From: Hyperoodon ampullatus | Lineage: Eukaryota > Chordata > Mammalia > Artiodactyla > Ziphiidae | Direction of reading: 5' to 3' | NCBI GenBank assembly: GCA_949752795.1 | Contig: CATKHW010000283.1 | Location: 620,001-684,000, forward strand | DNA: 64,000 nt | Part shown: positions 1-8,694 of the stretch, piece by piece | Layout: each line of letters opens with the position of its first letter | Position numbering within the stretch: position 1 is the stretch's first letter | Notes under the pieces: model-generated | Seen by the model: the letters and a program-made list of their open reading frames with translations, nothing else | What the model was told of the DNA's origin: nothing | Database searches by the model: none | Made by a program: the position numbers and the translations under genes

Positions 1-540
1 TAGAATCATCGTACCTGAATCCACCCATTTTGCTGCTACTGGTCTTATGACATTGATTTCATGGCTGAGGGATATTCCATCGTACGTAAGTACCACAATT
101 TTTTGAACCATGTTTATATTTTCTGGGATACTTAAGGTGTATCCAAGTTGAGGTCCTTGTATGCAGTGCAGCCGTAAATTTTGGGGTGGCTCTGTCTTAT
201 TGATTTTCAGTTTTCCCAAGGTATATTCCCTAGACTGGTAGTGCCCTTGGCTCTGTAGCTCTGTTCTTTACTTGTTTTAGGGAACAGAATGCACTCCTCC
301 AGAGAGGCAGTTGGCAATTTACATCCCGCCCATCAGCATAACAAGGCTCCCTGTTCTCCAGGGCCTGTCTTGCCTTTCTTGTTCTTACACATTTTGTGGA
401 TGTCCCTTTTGACCGGTGGGAAGTGATACTTCTTTGTAGTGCAGATTTGCATTGCCCGCTTGCTTGCTTGGCCAAAAAGGTCGTATGCGTTTTCTCCTGA
501 ATATATTCAGGAGAAAACGCATACACCCTTTATGGCCAAG

Positions 541-1313
541 TGCATCATTGTCCAAGTTGTGCCCTTCTTCCTGTGCTTTAAAGGCGATTCCAACGTACCT
601 CTTGAAATCTGTTTCCTGCTATTCTGCCTCGCTTTCAAGTCCGCCTCGTTGCCTTCCCTCAACAGATTTTTGGACGATAGTTGTCCTTTATTACTCGGCC
701 AGTTTGTGAATTGCTGTGCCCCTGAGATCCATTTTTCAACTCGTTTTTGGTGAGCTGACCGCAAGTCCAAAATTTTGGTTCAGGACCTATACTGGTTCCC
801 AGTGGGTGGCTGAGAATTTGGTTAATTCTTCTTCCTGCCGGGAAATTACAGTGATATGTGCCCGTCCAAATGCCTAACAGCTACTCTCTCATTGGTTCTC
901 CCTCTTCCCTTTCATCCTCTGCCAAATTGGCAACCTGTGCGAACCAAGAGGTTAAAGGGGCTGTCTCTCCAAGTTGGGAGGTTGATAGTAAAGCAGACGG
1001 AAAGTCAAACCGGAGCACCAGGAGAGGGACTATTCGTTGAGTTTTAGAAACCTTTCGTATTCACAGTGTGTCCGTTCTCTAGGTTTCCCGCACATGTTAT
1101 AGCTGTAGTAATATTCCCTTCAACATGGAGAGTTCGGACCCATGGAATGGGTGCCATGCATTATTGCTTTAAAGGGTCTGCATTTGCTCACCCAATCTCA
1201 CCAATCGTCTCAGTCCCAAGTGTCCCTCCTTATGCCACATCCAGCTGTCGTTGTAGATAGGGTCATTCCAGTTTTCATCAGAGACCCTGAAGGAATTGTA
1301 AAGAATTTCCCAG
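541..1313. other. Unassigned part of the monomer (representative, C1)
   Basis: This ~770-bp stretch between the palindrome and the L1 A-tail shows no convincing coding capacity, tRNA-like promoter boxes or familiar repeat family on either strand. It contains short frames of 60 to 64 codons on the plus strand that recur in all copies only because the copies are similar. A small local hairpin, acccatggaatgggt, lies at 1138-1152. CpG-containing words such as cgattccaacgtacc and tccgcctcgttg are common. It could be diverged L1 from another region or orientation, or host sequence flanking the founding L1. I cannot tell which from reading alone. Confidence 0.6.
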
Positions 1314-1331
1314 TTTTTTTGTTTTGTTTTT
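1314..1331 (-). other. Remnant of the L1 poly(A) tail (antisense T-rich tract)
   Basis: On the plus strand this reads tttttttgttttgttttt. On the minus strand it is an interrupted A-tract directly after the L1 3' UTR, where the poly(A) tail is expected. It is present in every copy. Its length and interruptions vary in a few: eight T's in C23 (from ~39565), C26 (44783-44790) and C27 (46523-46530), TTTTTTGG in C28, tttctttg in C32, and tttttttatttt in C18 and C19. That is typical of slippage and point decay in a homopolymer. Confidence 0.75.
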
Positions 1332-1676
1332 GAAATTCCTTTTTATAGTGGGTTTGAGCTGATTCTCACTGCCATGTTTATGCCAGTCTAGACACACTTG
1401 ATTCCCTTACAGAGACATATCAATACATAGGTTTTAAGATTCTTACTAGTCAGATATTTTCCTCTGCGGGAAAGATGGGGTTTTGAGTCCCTTTCACTGA
1501 GGAAGGTGTAGGTCTTGTCTATTCCATAGTTGGTTTTTGGAACGGTACCTGTGCTTATATCAAACTCTGGTTTTATGCATCACGCCACCTCTCCTTCCCC
1601 CTTAAGCAGGTATAAGAGTGTTTTCTAAATGTGAGACACTGTTCTCTTTCCTAACTCAGTTCAAGTGTAGCCATGT
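1332..1676 (-). mobile_element. L1 3' UTR remnant (representative)
   Basis: On the minus strand this lies between the decayed ORF2 stop and the A-rich tail. It keeps recognisable blocks of an ungulate-type L1 3' UTR as I remember it: a purine-rich ttaagggggaaggagaggtg, then gagtttgatataagc, then tggaatagacaagacctac, in the expected order. No gene lies in this stretch. In other copies it occupies the last ~400 bp of the monomer. It is one of the least variable parts of the unit: even C6, C7 and C35, which are divergent elsewhere, look ordinary here. Confidence 0.7.
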
Positions 1677-1958
1677 TTACAGGATCTTCATAAGTGATAT
1701 CTTATGATAAGTTTCTTTTTCTGTGTGACTTATTTCACTTAGAATCATCGTACCTGAATCCACCCATTTTGCTGCTACTGGTCTTATGACATTGATTTCA
1801 TGGCTGAGGGATATTCCATCGTACGTAAGTACCACAATTTTTTGAACCATTAGTATATTTTCTGGGATATTTAAGGTGTATCCAAGTTGAGGTCCTTGTA
1901 TGCAGTGCAGCCCTAAATTTTGGGGTGGCTCTGTCTTATTGATTTTCAGTTTTCCCAA
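1677..1958 (-). pseudogene. L1 ORF2 extreme C-terminus, degenerate (93-codon open stretch)
   Basis: This minus-strand open stretch of 93 codons ends in a stop where L1 ORF2 is expected to end. Its last 20 residues, SEISHTEKETYHKISLMKIL, resemble the end of mammalian L1 ORF2 protein as I recall it (a W..lesiiLSe.sq.ek.kyh..SLi pattern). Upstream residues KWVDSGTMI and VVLTYDGIS fit the preceding tryptophan and 'IYTMEYY' regions in order. The intact ORF2 protein is ~1,275 residues, so this is a terminal scrap with no enzymatic domain. The frame stays open in most copies because the copies are near-identical. It is shifted by a 1-bp deletion in C4 and C15, and does not appear as a full 93-codon frame in C9 or C29. 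I infer no protein product. Confidence 0.8.
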
Positions 1959-3478
1959 GGTATATTCCCTAAACTGGTAGTGCCCTTGGCTCTGTAGCTC
2001 TGTTCTTTACTTGTTTTAGGGAACAGAATGCACTCCTCCAGAGAGGCAGTTGGCAATTTACATCCCGCCCATCAGCATAACAAGGCTCCCTGTTCTCCAG
2101 GGCCTGTCTTGCCTTTCTTGTTCTTACACATTTTGTGGATGACCCTTTTGACCAGTGGGAAGTGATACTTCTTTGTAGTGCAGATTTGCATTGCCCGCTT
2201 GCTTGCTTGGCCAAAAAGGGCGTATGCGTTTTCTCCTGAATATATTCAGGAGAAAACGCATATGCCCTTTTTGGCCAAGTGCATCATTGTCGAAGTTGTG
2301 CCCCTCTTCCTGTGCTTTAAAGGCGATTCCAACGTACCTCTTGAAATCTGTTTCCTGCTATTCTGCCTCGCTTTCAAGTCCGCCTCGTTGCCTTCCCTCA
2401 ACAGATTTTTGGACGATAGTTGTCCTTTATTACTCGGCCAGTTTGTGAATTGCCGTGCCCGTGAGCTCCATTTTTCAACTCGTTTTTGGTGAGCTGACCG
2501 CAAGTCCAAAATTTTGGTTCAGGACCTATACTGGTTCCCGGTGGGTGGCTGAGAATTTGGTTAATTCTTCTTCCTGCTGGGAAATTACAGTGATATGTGC
2601 CCGTACAAATGCCTAACAGCTACTCTCTCATTGGTTCTCCCTCTTCCCTTTCATCCTCTGCCAAATTGGCAACCTGTGCGAACCAAGAGGTTAAAGGGGC
2701 TGTCTCTGCAAGTTGGGAGGTTGATAGTAAAGCAGACGGAAAGTCAAACCGGAGCACCAGGAGAGGGACTATTCGTTGAGTTTTAGAAACCTTTCATATT
2801 CACAGTGTGTCCGTTCTCTAGGTTTCCCGCACATGTTATAGCTGTAGTAATATTCCCTTCAACCTGGAGAGTTCGGACCCATGGAATGGGTGCCATGCAT
2901 AATTGCTTTAAAGGGTCTGCATTTGCTCACCCAATCTCACCAATTGTCTCAGTCCCAAGTGTCCCTCCTTATGCCACATCCAGCTGTCGTTGTAGATAGG
3001 GTCATTCCAGGTTTCATCAGAGACCCTGAAGGAATTGTAAAGAATTTCCCAGTTTTTTTGTTTTGTTTTTGAAATTCCTTTTTATAGTGGGTTTGAGCTT
3101 ATTCTCGCTGCCATGTTTATGCCAGTCTAGACACACTTGATTCCCTTACGGAGACATATCAATACATAGGTTTTAAGATTCTTACTAGTCAGATATTTTC
3201 CTCTGCGGGAAATATGGGGTTTTGAGTCCCTTTCACTGAGGACGGTGTAGGTCTTGTCTATTCTATAGTTGGTTTTTGGAACGGTACCTGTGCTTATATC
3301 AAACTCTGGTTTTATGCATCACCCCACCTCTCCTTCCCCCTTAAGCTGGTATAAGAGTGTTTTCTAAATGTGAGACACTGTTCTCTTTCCTAACTCAGTT
3401 CAAGTGTAGCCATGTTTACAGGATCTTCATAAGTGATATCTTATGATAAGTTTCTTTTTCTGTGTGACTTATTTCACT
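1740..3478 (+). repeat. Satellite monomer C2 (1,739 bp)
   Basis: The palindrome at 2206-2279 has one mismatch (cgcatatgccc). Markers are ccattagtatattttctggg, ctaaactggtag, gatgacccttttgaccagtg and cccgtacaaatgcc. All four recur in C13, its partner in the 19-kb-offset duplication. Confidence 0.95.
1969..2214 (-). pseudogene. L1 ORF2 C-terminal region, second frame (81-codon open stretch)
   Basis: This lies immediately upstream (minus strand) of the terminal ORF2 scrap but in a different frame, showing a frameshift near 1958-1969. Residues CYADGRDVNCQLPLWRSAF correspond to the conserved L1 ORF2 stretch with the pattern 'LLHC.W.C..VQPLWKS'. The next residues, ending ALPV, correspond to 'P..AIPLL'. 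The minus-strand DNA gatgggcgggatgtaaattg matches the familiar L1 'gtgggaatgtaaattgg'. It is a dead fragment, present with small changes in every copy. Confidence 0.78.
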
Positions 3479-5217
3479 TAGAATCATCGTACCTGAATCC
3501 ACCCATTTTGCTGCTACTGGTCTTATGACATTGATTTCATGGCTGAGGGGTATTCCATCGTACGTAAGTACCACAATTTTTTGAACCATGTGTATATTTT
3601 CTGGGATACTTAAGGTGTATCCAAGTTGAGGTCCTTGTATGCAGTGCAGCCGTAAATTTTGGGGTGGCTCTGTCTTATTGATTTTCAGTTTTCCCAAGGT
3701 ATATTCCCTAGACTGGTAGTGCCCTTGGCTCTGTAGCTCTGTTCTTTACTTGTTTTAGGGAACAGAATGCACTCCTCCAGAGAGGCAGTTGGCAATTTAC
3801 ATCCCGCCCATCAGCATAACAAGGCTCCCTGTTCTCCAGGGCCTGTCTTGCCTTTCTTGTTCTTACACATTTTGTGGATGTCCCTTTTGACCGGTGGGAA
3901 GTGATACTTCTTTGTAGTGCAGATTTGCATTGCCCGCTTGCTTGCTTGGCCAAAAAGGGCGTATGCGTTTTCTCCTGAATATATTCAGGAGAAAACGCAT
4001 ACGCCCTTTTTGGCCAAGTGCATCATTGTCGAAGTTGTGCCCCTCTTCGTGTGCTTTAAAGGTGATTCCAACGTACCTCTTGAAATCTGTTTCCTGCTAT
4101 TCTGCCTCGCTTTCAAGTCCGCCTCGTTGCCTTCCCTCAACAGATTTTTGGACGATAGTTGTCCTTTATTACTCGGCCAGTTTGTGAATTGCTGTGCCCC
4201 TGAGCTCCATTTTTCAACTCGTTTTTGGTGAGCTGACCGCAAGTCCAAAATTTTGGTTCAGGACCTATACTGGTTCCCGGTGGGTGGCTGAGAATTTGGT
4301 TAATTCTTCTTCCTGCCGGGAAATTACAGTGATATGTGCCCGTCCAAATGCCTAACAGCTACTCTCTCATTGGTTCTCCCTCTTCCCTTTCATCCTCTGC
4401 CAAATTGGCAACCTGTGCCAACCTAGAGGTTAAAGGGGCTGTCTCTCCAAGTTGGGAGGTTGATAGTAAAGCAGACGGAAAGTCAAACCGGAGCACCAGG
4501 AGAGGGACTATTCGTTGAGTTTTAGAAACCTTTCATATTCACAGTGTGTCCGTTCTCTAGGTTTCCCGCACATGTTATAGCTGTAGTAATATTCCCTTCA
4601 ACCTGGAGAGTTCGGACCCATGGAATGGGTGCCATGCATTATTGCTTTAAAGGGACTGCATTTGCTCGCCAAATCTCACCAATCGTCTCAGTCCCAAGTG
4701 TCCCTCCTTATGCCACATCCAGCTGTCGTTGTAGATAGGGTCATTCCAGCTTTCATCAGAGAAACTGAAGTAATTGTAAAGAATTTCCCAGTTTTTTTGT
4801 TTTGTTTTTGAAATTCCTTTTTATAGTGGGTTTGAGCTGATTCTCCCTGCCATGTTTATGCCAGTCTAGACACACTTGATTCCCTTATGGAGACATATCA
4901 ATACATAGGTTTTAAGATTCTTACTAGTCAGATATTTTCCTCTGCGGGAGATATGGGGTTTTGAGTCCCTTTCACTGAGGAAGGTGTAGGTCTTGTCTAT
5001 TCCATAGTTGGTTTTTGGAACGGTACCTGTGCTTATATCAAACTCTGGTTTTATGCATCACCCCACCTCTCCTTCCCCCTTAAGCAGGTATAAGAGTGTT
5101 TTCTAAATGTGAGACACTGTTCTCTTTCCTAACTCAGTTCAAGTGTAGCCATGTTTACAGGATCTTCATAAGTGATATCTTATGATAAGTTTCTTTTTCT
5201 GTGTGACTTATTTCATT
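3479..5217 (+). repeat. Satellite monomer C3 (1,739 bp)
   Basis: The palindrome at 3945-4018 is perfect. Markers shared with C14 are ctcttcgtgtgctttaaagg, gtgccaacctagagg, tttgctcgccaaatctc and gagaaactgaagtaattg. It differs from C14 at ccatgtgtatatt (C14 has ccatgtttatatt) and near its end (tttcatttag). Confidence 0.95.
3945..4018. repeat. 74-bp perfect palindrome (representative, C3)
   Basis: The left arm starts cttggccaaaaagggcgtat and runs to ctcctgaata. The right arm is its exact reverse complement, starting tattcaggag and ending tttttggccaag. There is no spacer: the centre falls between 3981 and 3982, so the arms are 37 bp each. One strand could fold into a 37-bp stem with no loop beyond the steric minimum. 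It occurs at offset 466-539 of every copy (465-538 in C4 and C15, 467-540 in C9). By eye it is perfect in C3, C5, C6, C9, C10, C14, C16-C19, C23, C25, C27, C31, C33, C34 and C37. Elsewhere it has 1 to 4 mismatches, none compensated on the other arm. The left arm is the 5'-most recognisable L1 sequence on the minus strand. Confidence 0.95.
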
Positions 5218-6955
5218 TAGAATCATCGTACCTGAATCCACCCAATTGCTGCTACTGGTCTTATGACATTGATTTCATGGCTGAGGGGTATTCCATCGTA
5301 CGTAAGTACCACAATTTTTTGAACCATGTTTATATTTTCTGGGATACTTAAGGTGTATCCAAGTTGAGGTCCTTGTATGCAGTGCAGCCCTAAATTTTGG
5401 GGTGGCTCTGTCTTATTGATTTTCAGTTTTCCCAAGGTATATTCCCTAGACTGGTAGTGCCCTTGGCTCTGTAGCTCTGTTCTTTACTTGTTTTAGGGAA
5501 CAGAATGCACTCCTCCAGAGAGGCAGTTGGCAATTTACATCCCGCCCATCAGCATAACAAGGCTCCCTGTTCTCCAGGGCCGGTCTTGCCTTTCTTGTTC
5601 TTACACATTTTGTGGATGTCCCTTTTGACCGGTGGGAAGTGATACTTCTTTCTAGTGCAGATTTGAATTGCCCGCTTGCTTGCTTGGCCAAAAAGGGAGT
5701 ATGCGTTTTCTCCTGAATATATTCAGGAGAAAACGCATACGCCCTTTTTGGCCAAGTGCATCATTGTCGAAGTTGTGCCCCTCTTCCTGTGCTTTAAAGG
5801 CGATTCCAACGTACCTCTTGAAATCTGTTTCCTGCTATTCTGCCTCGCTTTCAAGTCCGCCTCGTTGCCTTCCCTCAACAGATTTTTGGACGATAGTTGT
5901 CCTTTATTACTCGGCCAGTTTGTGAATTGCTGTGCCCCTGAGCTCCATTTTTCAACTCGTTTTTGGTGAGCTGACCGCAAGTCCAAAATTTTGGTTCAGG
6001 ACCTATACTGGTTCCCGGTGGGTGGCTGAGAATTTGGTTAATTCTTCTTCCTGCTGGGAAATTACAGTGATATGTGCCCGTCCAAATGCCTAACAGCTAC
6101 TCTCTCATTGGTTCTCCCTCTTCCCTTTCATCCTCTGCCAAATTGGCAACCTGTGCGAACCAAGAGGTTAAAGGGGCTGTCTCTGCAAGTTGGGAGGTTG
6201 ATAGTAAAGCAGATGGAAAGTCAAACCGGAGCACCAGGAGAGGGACTATTCGTTGAGTTTTAGAAACCTTTCGTATTCACAGTGTGTCCGTTCTCTAGGT
6301 TTCCCGCACATGTTATAGCTGTAGTAATATTCCCTTCAACCTGGAGAGTTCGGACCCATGGAATGGGTGCCATGCATTATTGCTTTAAAGGGACTGCATT
6401 TGCTCGCCAAATCTCACCAATCGTCTCAGTCCCAAGTGTCCCTCCTTATGCCACATCCAGCTGTCGTTGTAGATAGGGTCATTCCAGCTTTCATCAGAGA
6501 CCCTGAAGGAATTGTAAAGAATTTCCCAGTTTTTTTGTTTTGTTTTTGAAATTCCTTTTTATAGTGGGTTTGAGCTGATTCTCGCTGCCATGTTTATGCC
6601 AGTCTAGACACACTTGATTCCCTTACGGAGACATATCAATACATAGGTTTTAAGATTCTTACTAGTCAGATATTTTCCTCTGCGGGAAATATGGGGTTTT
6701 GAGTCCCTTTCACTGAGGAAGGTGTAGGTCTTGTCTATTCCATAGTTGGTTTTTGGAACGGTACCTGTGCTTATATCAAACTCTGGTTTTATGCATCACC
6801 CCACCTCTCCTTCCCCCTTAAGCAGGTATAAGAGTGTTTTCTAAATGTGAGACACTGTTCTCTTTCCTAACTCAGTTCAAGCGTAGCCATGTTTACAGGA
6901 TCTTCATAAGTGATATCTTATGATAAGTTTCTTTTTCTGTGTGACTTATTTCACT
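5218..6955 (+). repeat. Satellite monomer C4 (1,738 bp)
   Basis: A 1-bp deletion (cacccaattgctg in place of cacccattttgctg, near 5243) shortens the copy and breaks the minus-strand L1 ORF2 scrap. The palindrome at 5683-5756 has one mismatch (gggagtatgcg). Other markers are gggccggtcttg, tttctagtgcag and gatttgaattgccc. C15 shares all of these. Confidence 0.95.
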
Positions 6956-8694
6956 TAGAATCATCGTACCTGAATCCACCCATTTTGCTGCTACTGGTCT
7001 TATGACATTGATTTCATGGCTGAGGGATATTCCATCGTAGGTAAGTACCACAATTTTTTGAACCATGTTTATATTTTCTGGGATACTTAAGGTGTATCCA
7101 AGTTGAGGTCCTTGTATGCAGTGCAGCCCTAAATTTTGGGGTGGCTCTGTCTTATTGATTTTCAGTTTTCCCAAGGTATATTCCCTAGACTGGTAGTGCC
7201 CTTGGCTCTGTAGCTCTGTTCTTTACTTGTTTTAGGGAACAGAATGCACTCCTCCAGAGAGGCAGTTGGCAATTTACATCCCGCCCATCAGCATAACAAG
7301 GCTCCCTGTTCTCCAGGGCCTGTCTTGCCTTTCTTGTTCTTACACATTTTGTGGATGTCCCTTTTGACCGGTGGGAAGTGATACTTCTTTGTAGTGCAGA
7401 TTTGCATTGCCCGCTTGCTTGCTTGGCCAAAAAGGGCGTATGCGTTTTCTCCTGAATATATTCAGGAGAAAACGCATACGCCCTTTTTGGCCAAGTGCGT
7501 CATTGTCGAAGTTGTGCCCCTCTTCCTGTGCTTTAAAGGCGATTCCAACGTACCTCTTGAAATCTGTTTCCTGCTATTCTGCCTCGCTTTCAAGTCCGCC
7601 TCGTTGCCTTCCCTCAACAGATTTTTGGACGATAGTTGTCCTTTATTACTCGGCCAGTTTGTGAATTGCTGTGCCCCTGAGCTCCATTTTTCAACTCGTT
7701 TTTTGTGAGCTGACCGCAAGTCCAAAATTTTGGTTCAGGACCTATACTGGTTCCCGGTGGGTGGCTGAGAATTTGGTTAATTCTTCTTCCTGCTGGGAAA
7801 TTACAGTGATATGTGCCCGTCCAAATGCCTAACAGCTACTCTCTCATTGGTTCTCCCTCTTCCCTTTCATCCTCTGCCAAATTGGCAACCTGTGCGAACC
7901 AAGAGGTTAAAGGGGCTGTCTCTCCAAGTTGGGAGGTTGCTAGTAAAGCAGACGGAAAGTCAAACCGGAGCACCAGGAGAGGGACTATTCGTTGAGTTTT
8001 AGAAACCTTTCGTATTCACAGTGTGTCCGTTCTCTAGGTTTCCCGCACATGTTATAGCTGTAGTAATATTCCCTTCAACCTGGAGAGTTCGGACCCATGG
8101 AATGGGTGCCATGCATTATTGCTTTAAAGGGTCTGCATTTGCTCACCCAATCTCACCAATCGTCTCAGTCCCAAGTGTCCCTCCTTATGCCACATCCAGC
8201 TGTCGTTGTAGATAGGGTCATTCCAGCTTTCATCAGAGACCCTGAAGGAATTGTAAAGAATTTCCCAGTTTTTTTGTTTTGTTTTTGAAATTCCTTTTTA
8301 TAGTGGGTTTGAGCTGATTCTCGCTGCCATGTTTATGCCAGTCTAGACACACTTGATTCCCTTACGGAGACATATCAATACATAGGTTTTAAGATTCTTA
8401 CTAGTCAGATATCTTCCTCTGCGGGAAATATGGGGTTTTGAGTCCCTTTCGCTGAGGACGTTGTAGGTCTTGTCTATTCAATAGTTGGTTTTTGGAACGG
8501 TACCTGTGCTTATATCAAACTCTGGTTTTATGCATCACCCCACCTCTCCTTCCCCCTTAAGCAGGTATAAGAGTGTTTTCTAAATGTGAGACACTGTTCT
8601 CTTTCCTAACTCATTTCAAGTGTAGCCATGTTTACAGGATCTTCATAAGTGATATCTTATGATAAGTTTCTTTTTCTGTGTGACTTATTTCACT
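6956..8694 (+). repeat. Satellite monomer C5 (1,739 bp)
   Basis: The palindrome at 7422-7495 is perfect. Markers shared with C16 are atcgtaggtaagtacc, gtgcgtcattg, ctcgttttttgtgagc, ggaggttgctagtaaagc, gaggacgttgtagg, ctattcaatagttgg and ctaactcatttcaag. Confidence 0.95.

Larger units (their letters stand above)
1..1739 (+). repeat. Satellite monomer C1 (1,739 bp)
   Basis: First copy; the window starts inside the array. The palindrome at 467-540 has three mismatches (ggtcgtatg on the left, acaccctttatgg on the right). Marker variants are gtccaagttgtgcccttctt, gagatccattt and tcaacatggaga. It is nearly identical to C12 (I saw three differences, at 1013, 1204 and 1270) and very close to C11. 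Confidence 0.95.
1314..2242 (-). mobile_element. L1 (LINE-1) 3'-end remnant forming about half of the monomer (representative tract, C1/C2 junction)
   Basis: Read on the minus strand from 2242 to 1314, this tract follows the order of an L1 3' end: ORF2 C-terminal region, ORF2 stop, 3' UTR, then an A-rich tail. The segment tcagccatgaaatcaatgtc and the preceding gtggtac..tacgatggaata match the well-known L1 stretch around 'gtggtacatatatacaatgg' and 'ctcagccat'. The tract is heavily decayed and lacks everything 5' of the last ~150 ORF2 codons. The same tract lies at every copy junction, from 426 bp before each copy start to the palindrome centre ~503 bp after it. The array is therefore an amplified L1-containing unit, not 37 independent insertions. 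The comparison is with L1 from memory, not a computed alignment. Confidence 0.85.

Noticed and set aside
450..470. Short gcttgcttgcttgg run as a microsatellite
   Set aside because: Only three units, with the same number in nearly all copies and no expansion.
467..540. NFI-type binding site from TTGGC and GCCAA at the palindrome ends
   Set aside because: NFI sites have a 5-bp spacer; here the half-sites are more than 50 bp apart. They are a by-product of the palindrome.
439..753. Recurring 104-codon plus-strand frame with a hydrophobic stretch, present in most copies
   Set aside because: It runs through the palindrome and opposite the L1 remnant, begins at a non-ATG position (gtgcagattt), and is preserved only as far as the DNA is. 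The minus-strand L1 reading explains the left part better.
507..770. Recurring 87-codon minus-strand frame to the right of the palindrome
   Set aside because: It ends at the TGA in the palindrome, overlaps other equally open frames in the same DNA, and shows no family resemblance.
1025..1050. Possible CENP-B box (ctattcgttgagttttag)
   Set aside because: Only the ttcgttg start resembles the 17-bp CENP-B box. The required A and the CGGG half are missing. Other CCCG sites (tgcccgcttgcttgcttgg, ttcccggtgggtgg) also fail at the essential positions.
1138..1152. Small hairpin acccatggaatgggt as a terminator or regulatory stem
   Set aside because: Six-base arms with a three-base loop occur easily by chance. 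It has no T-tract or gene context and is lost in C6, C7 and some others.
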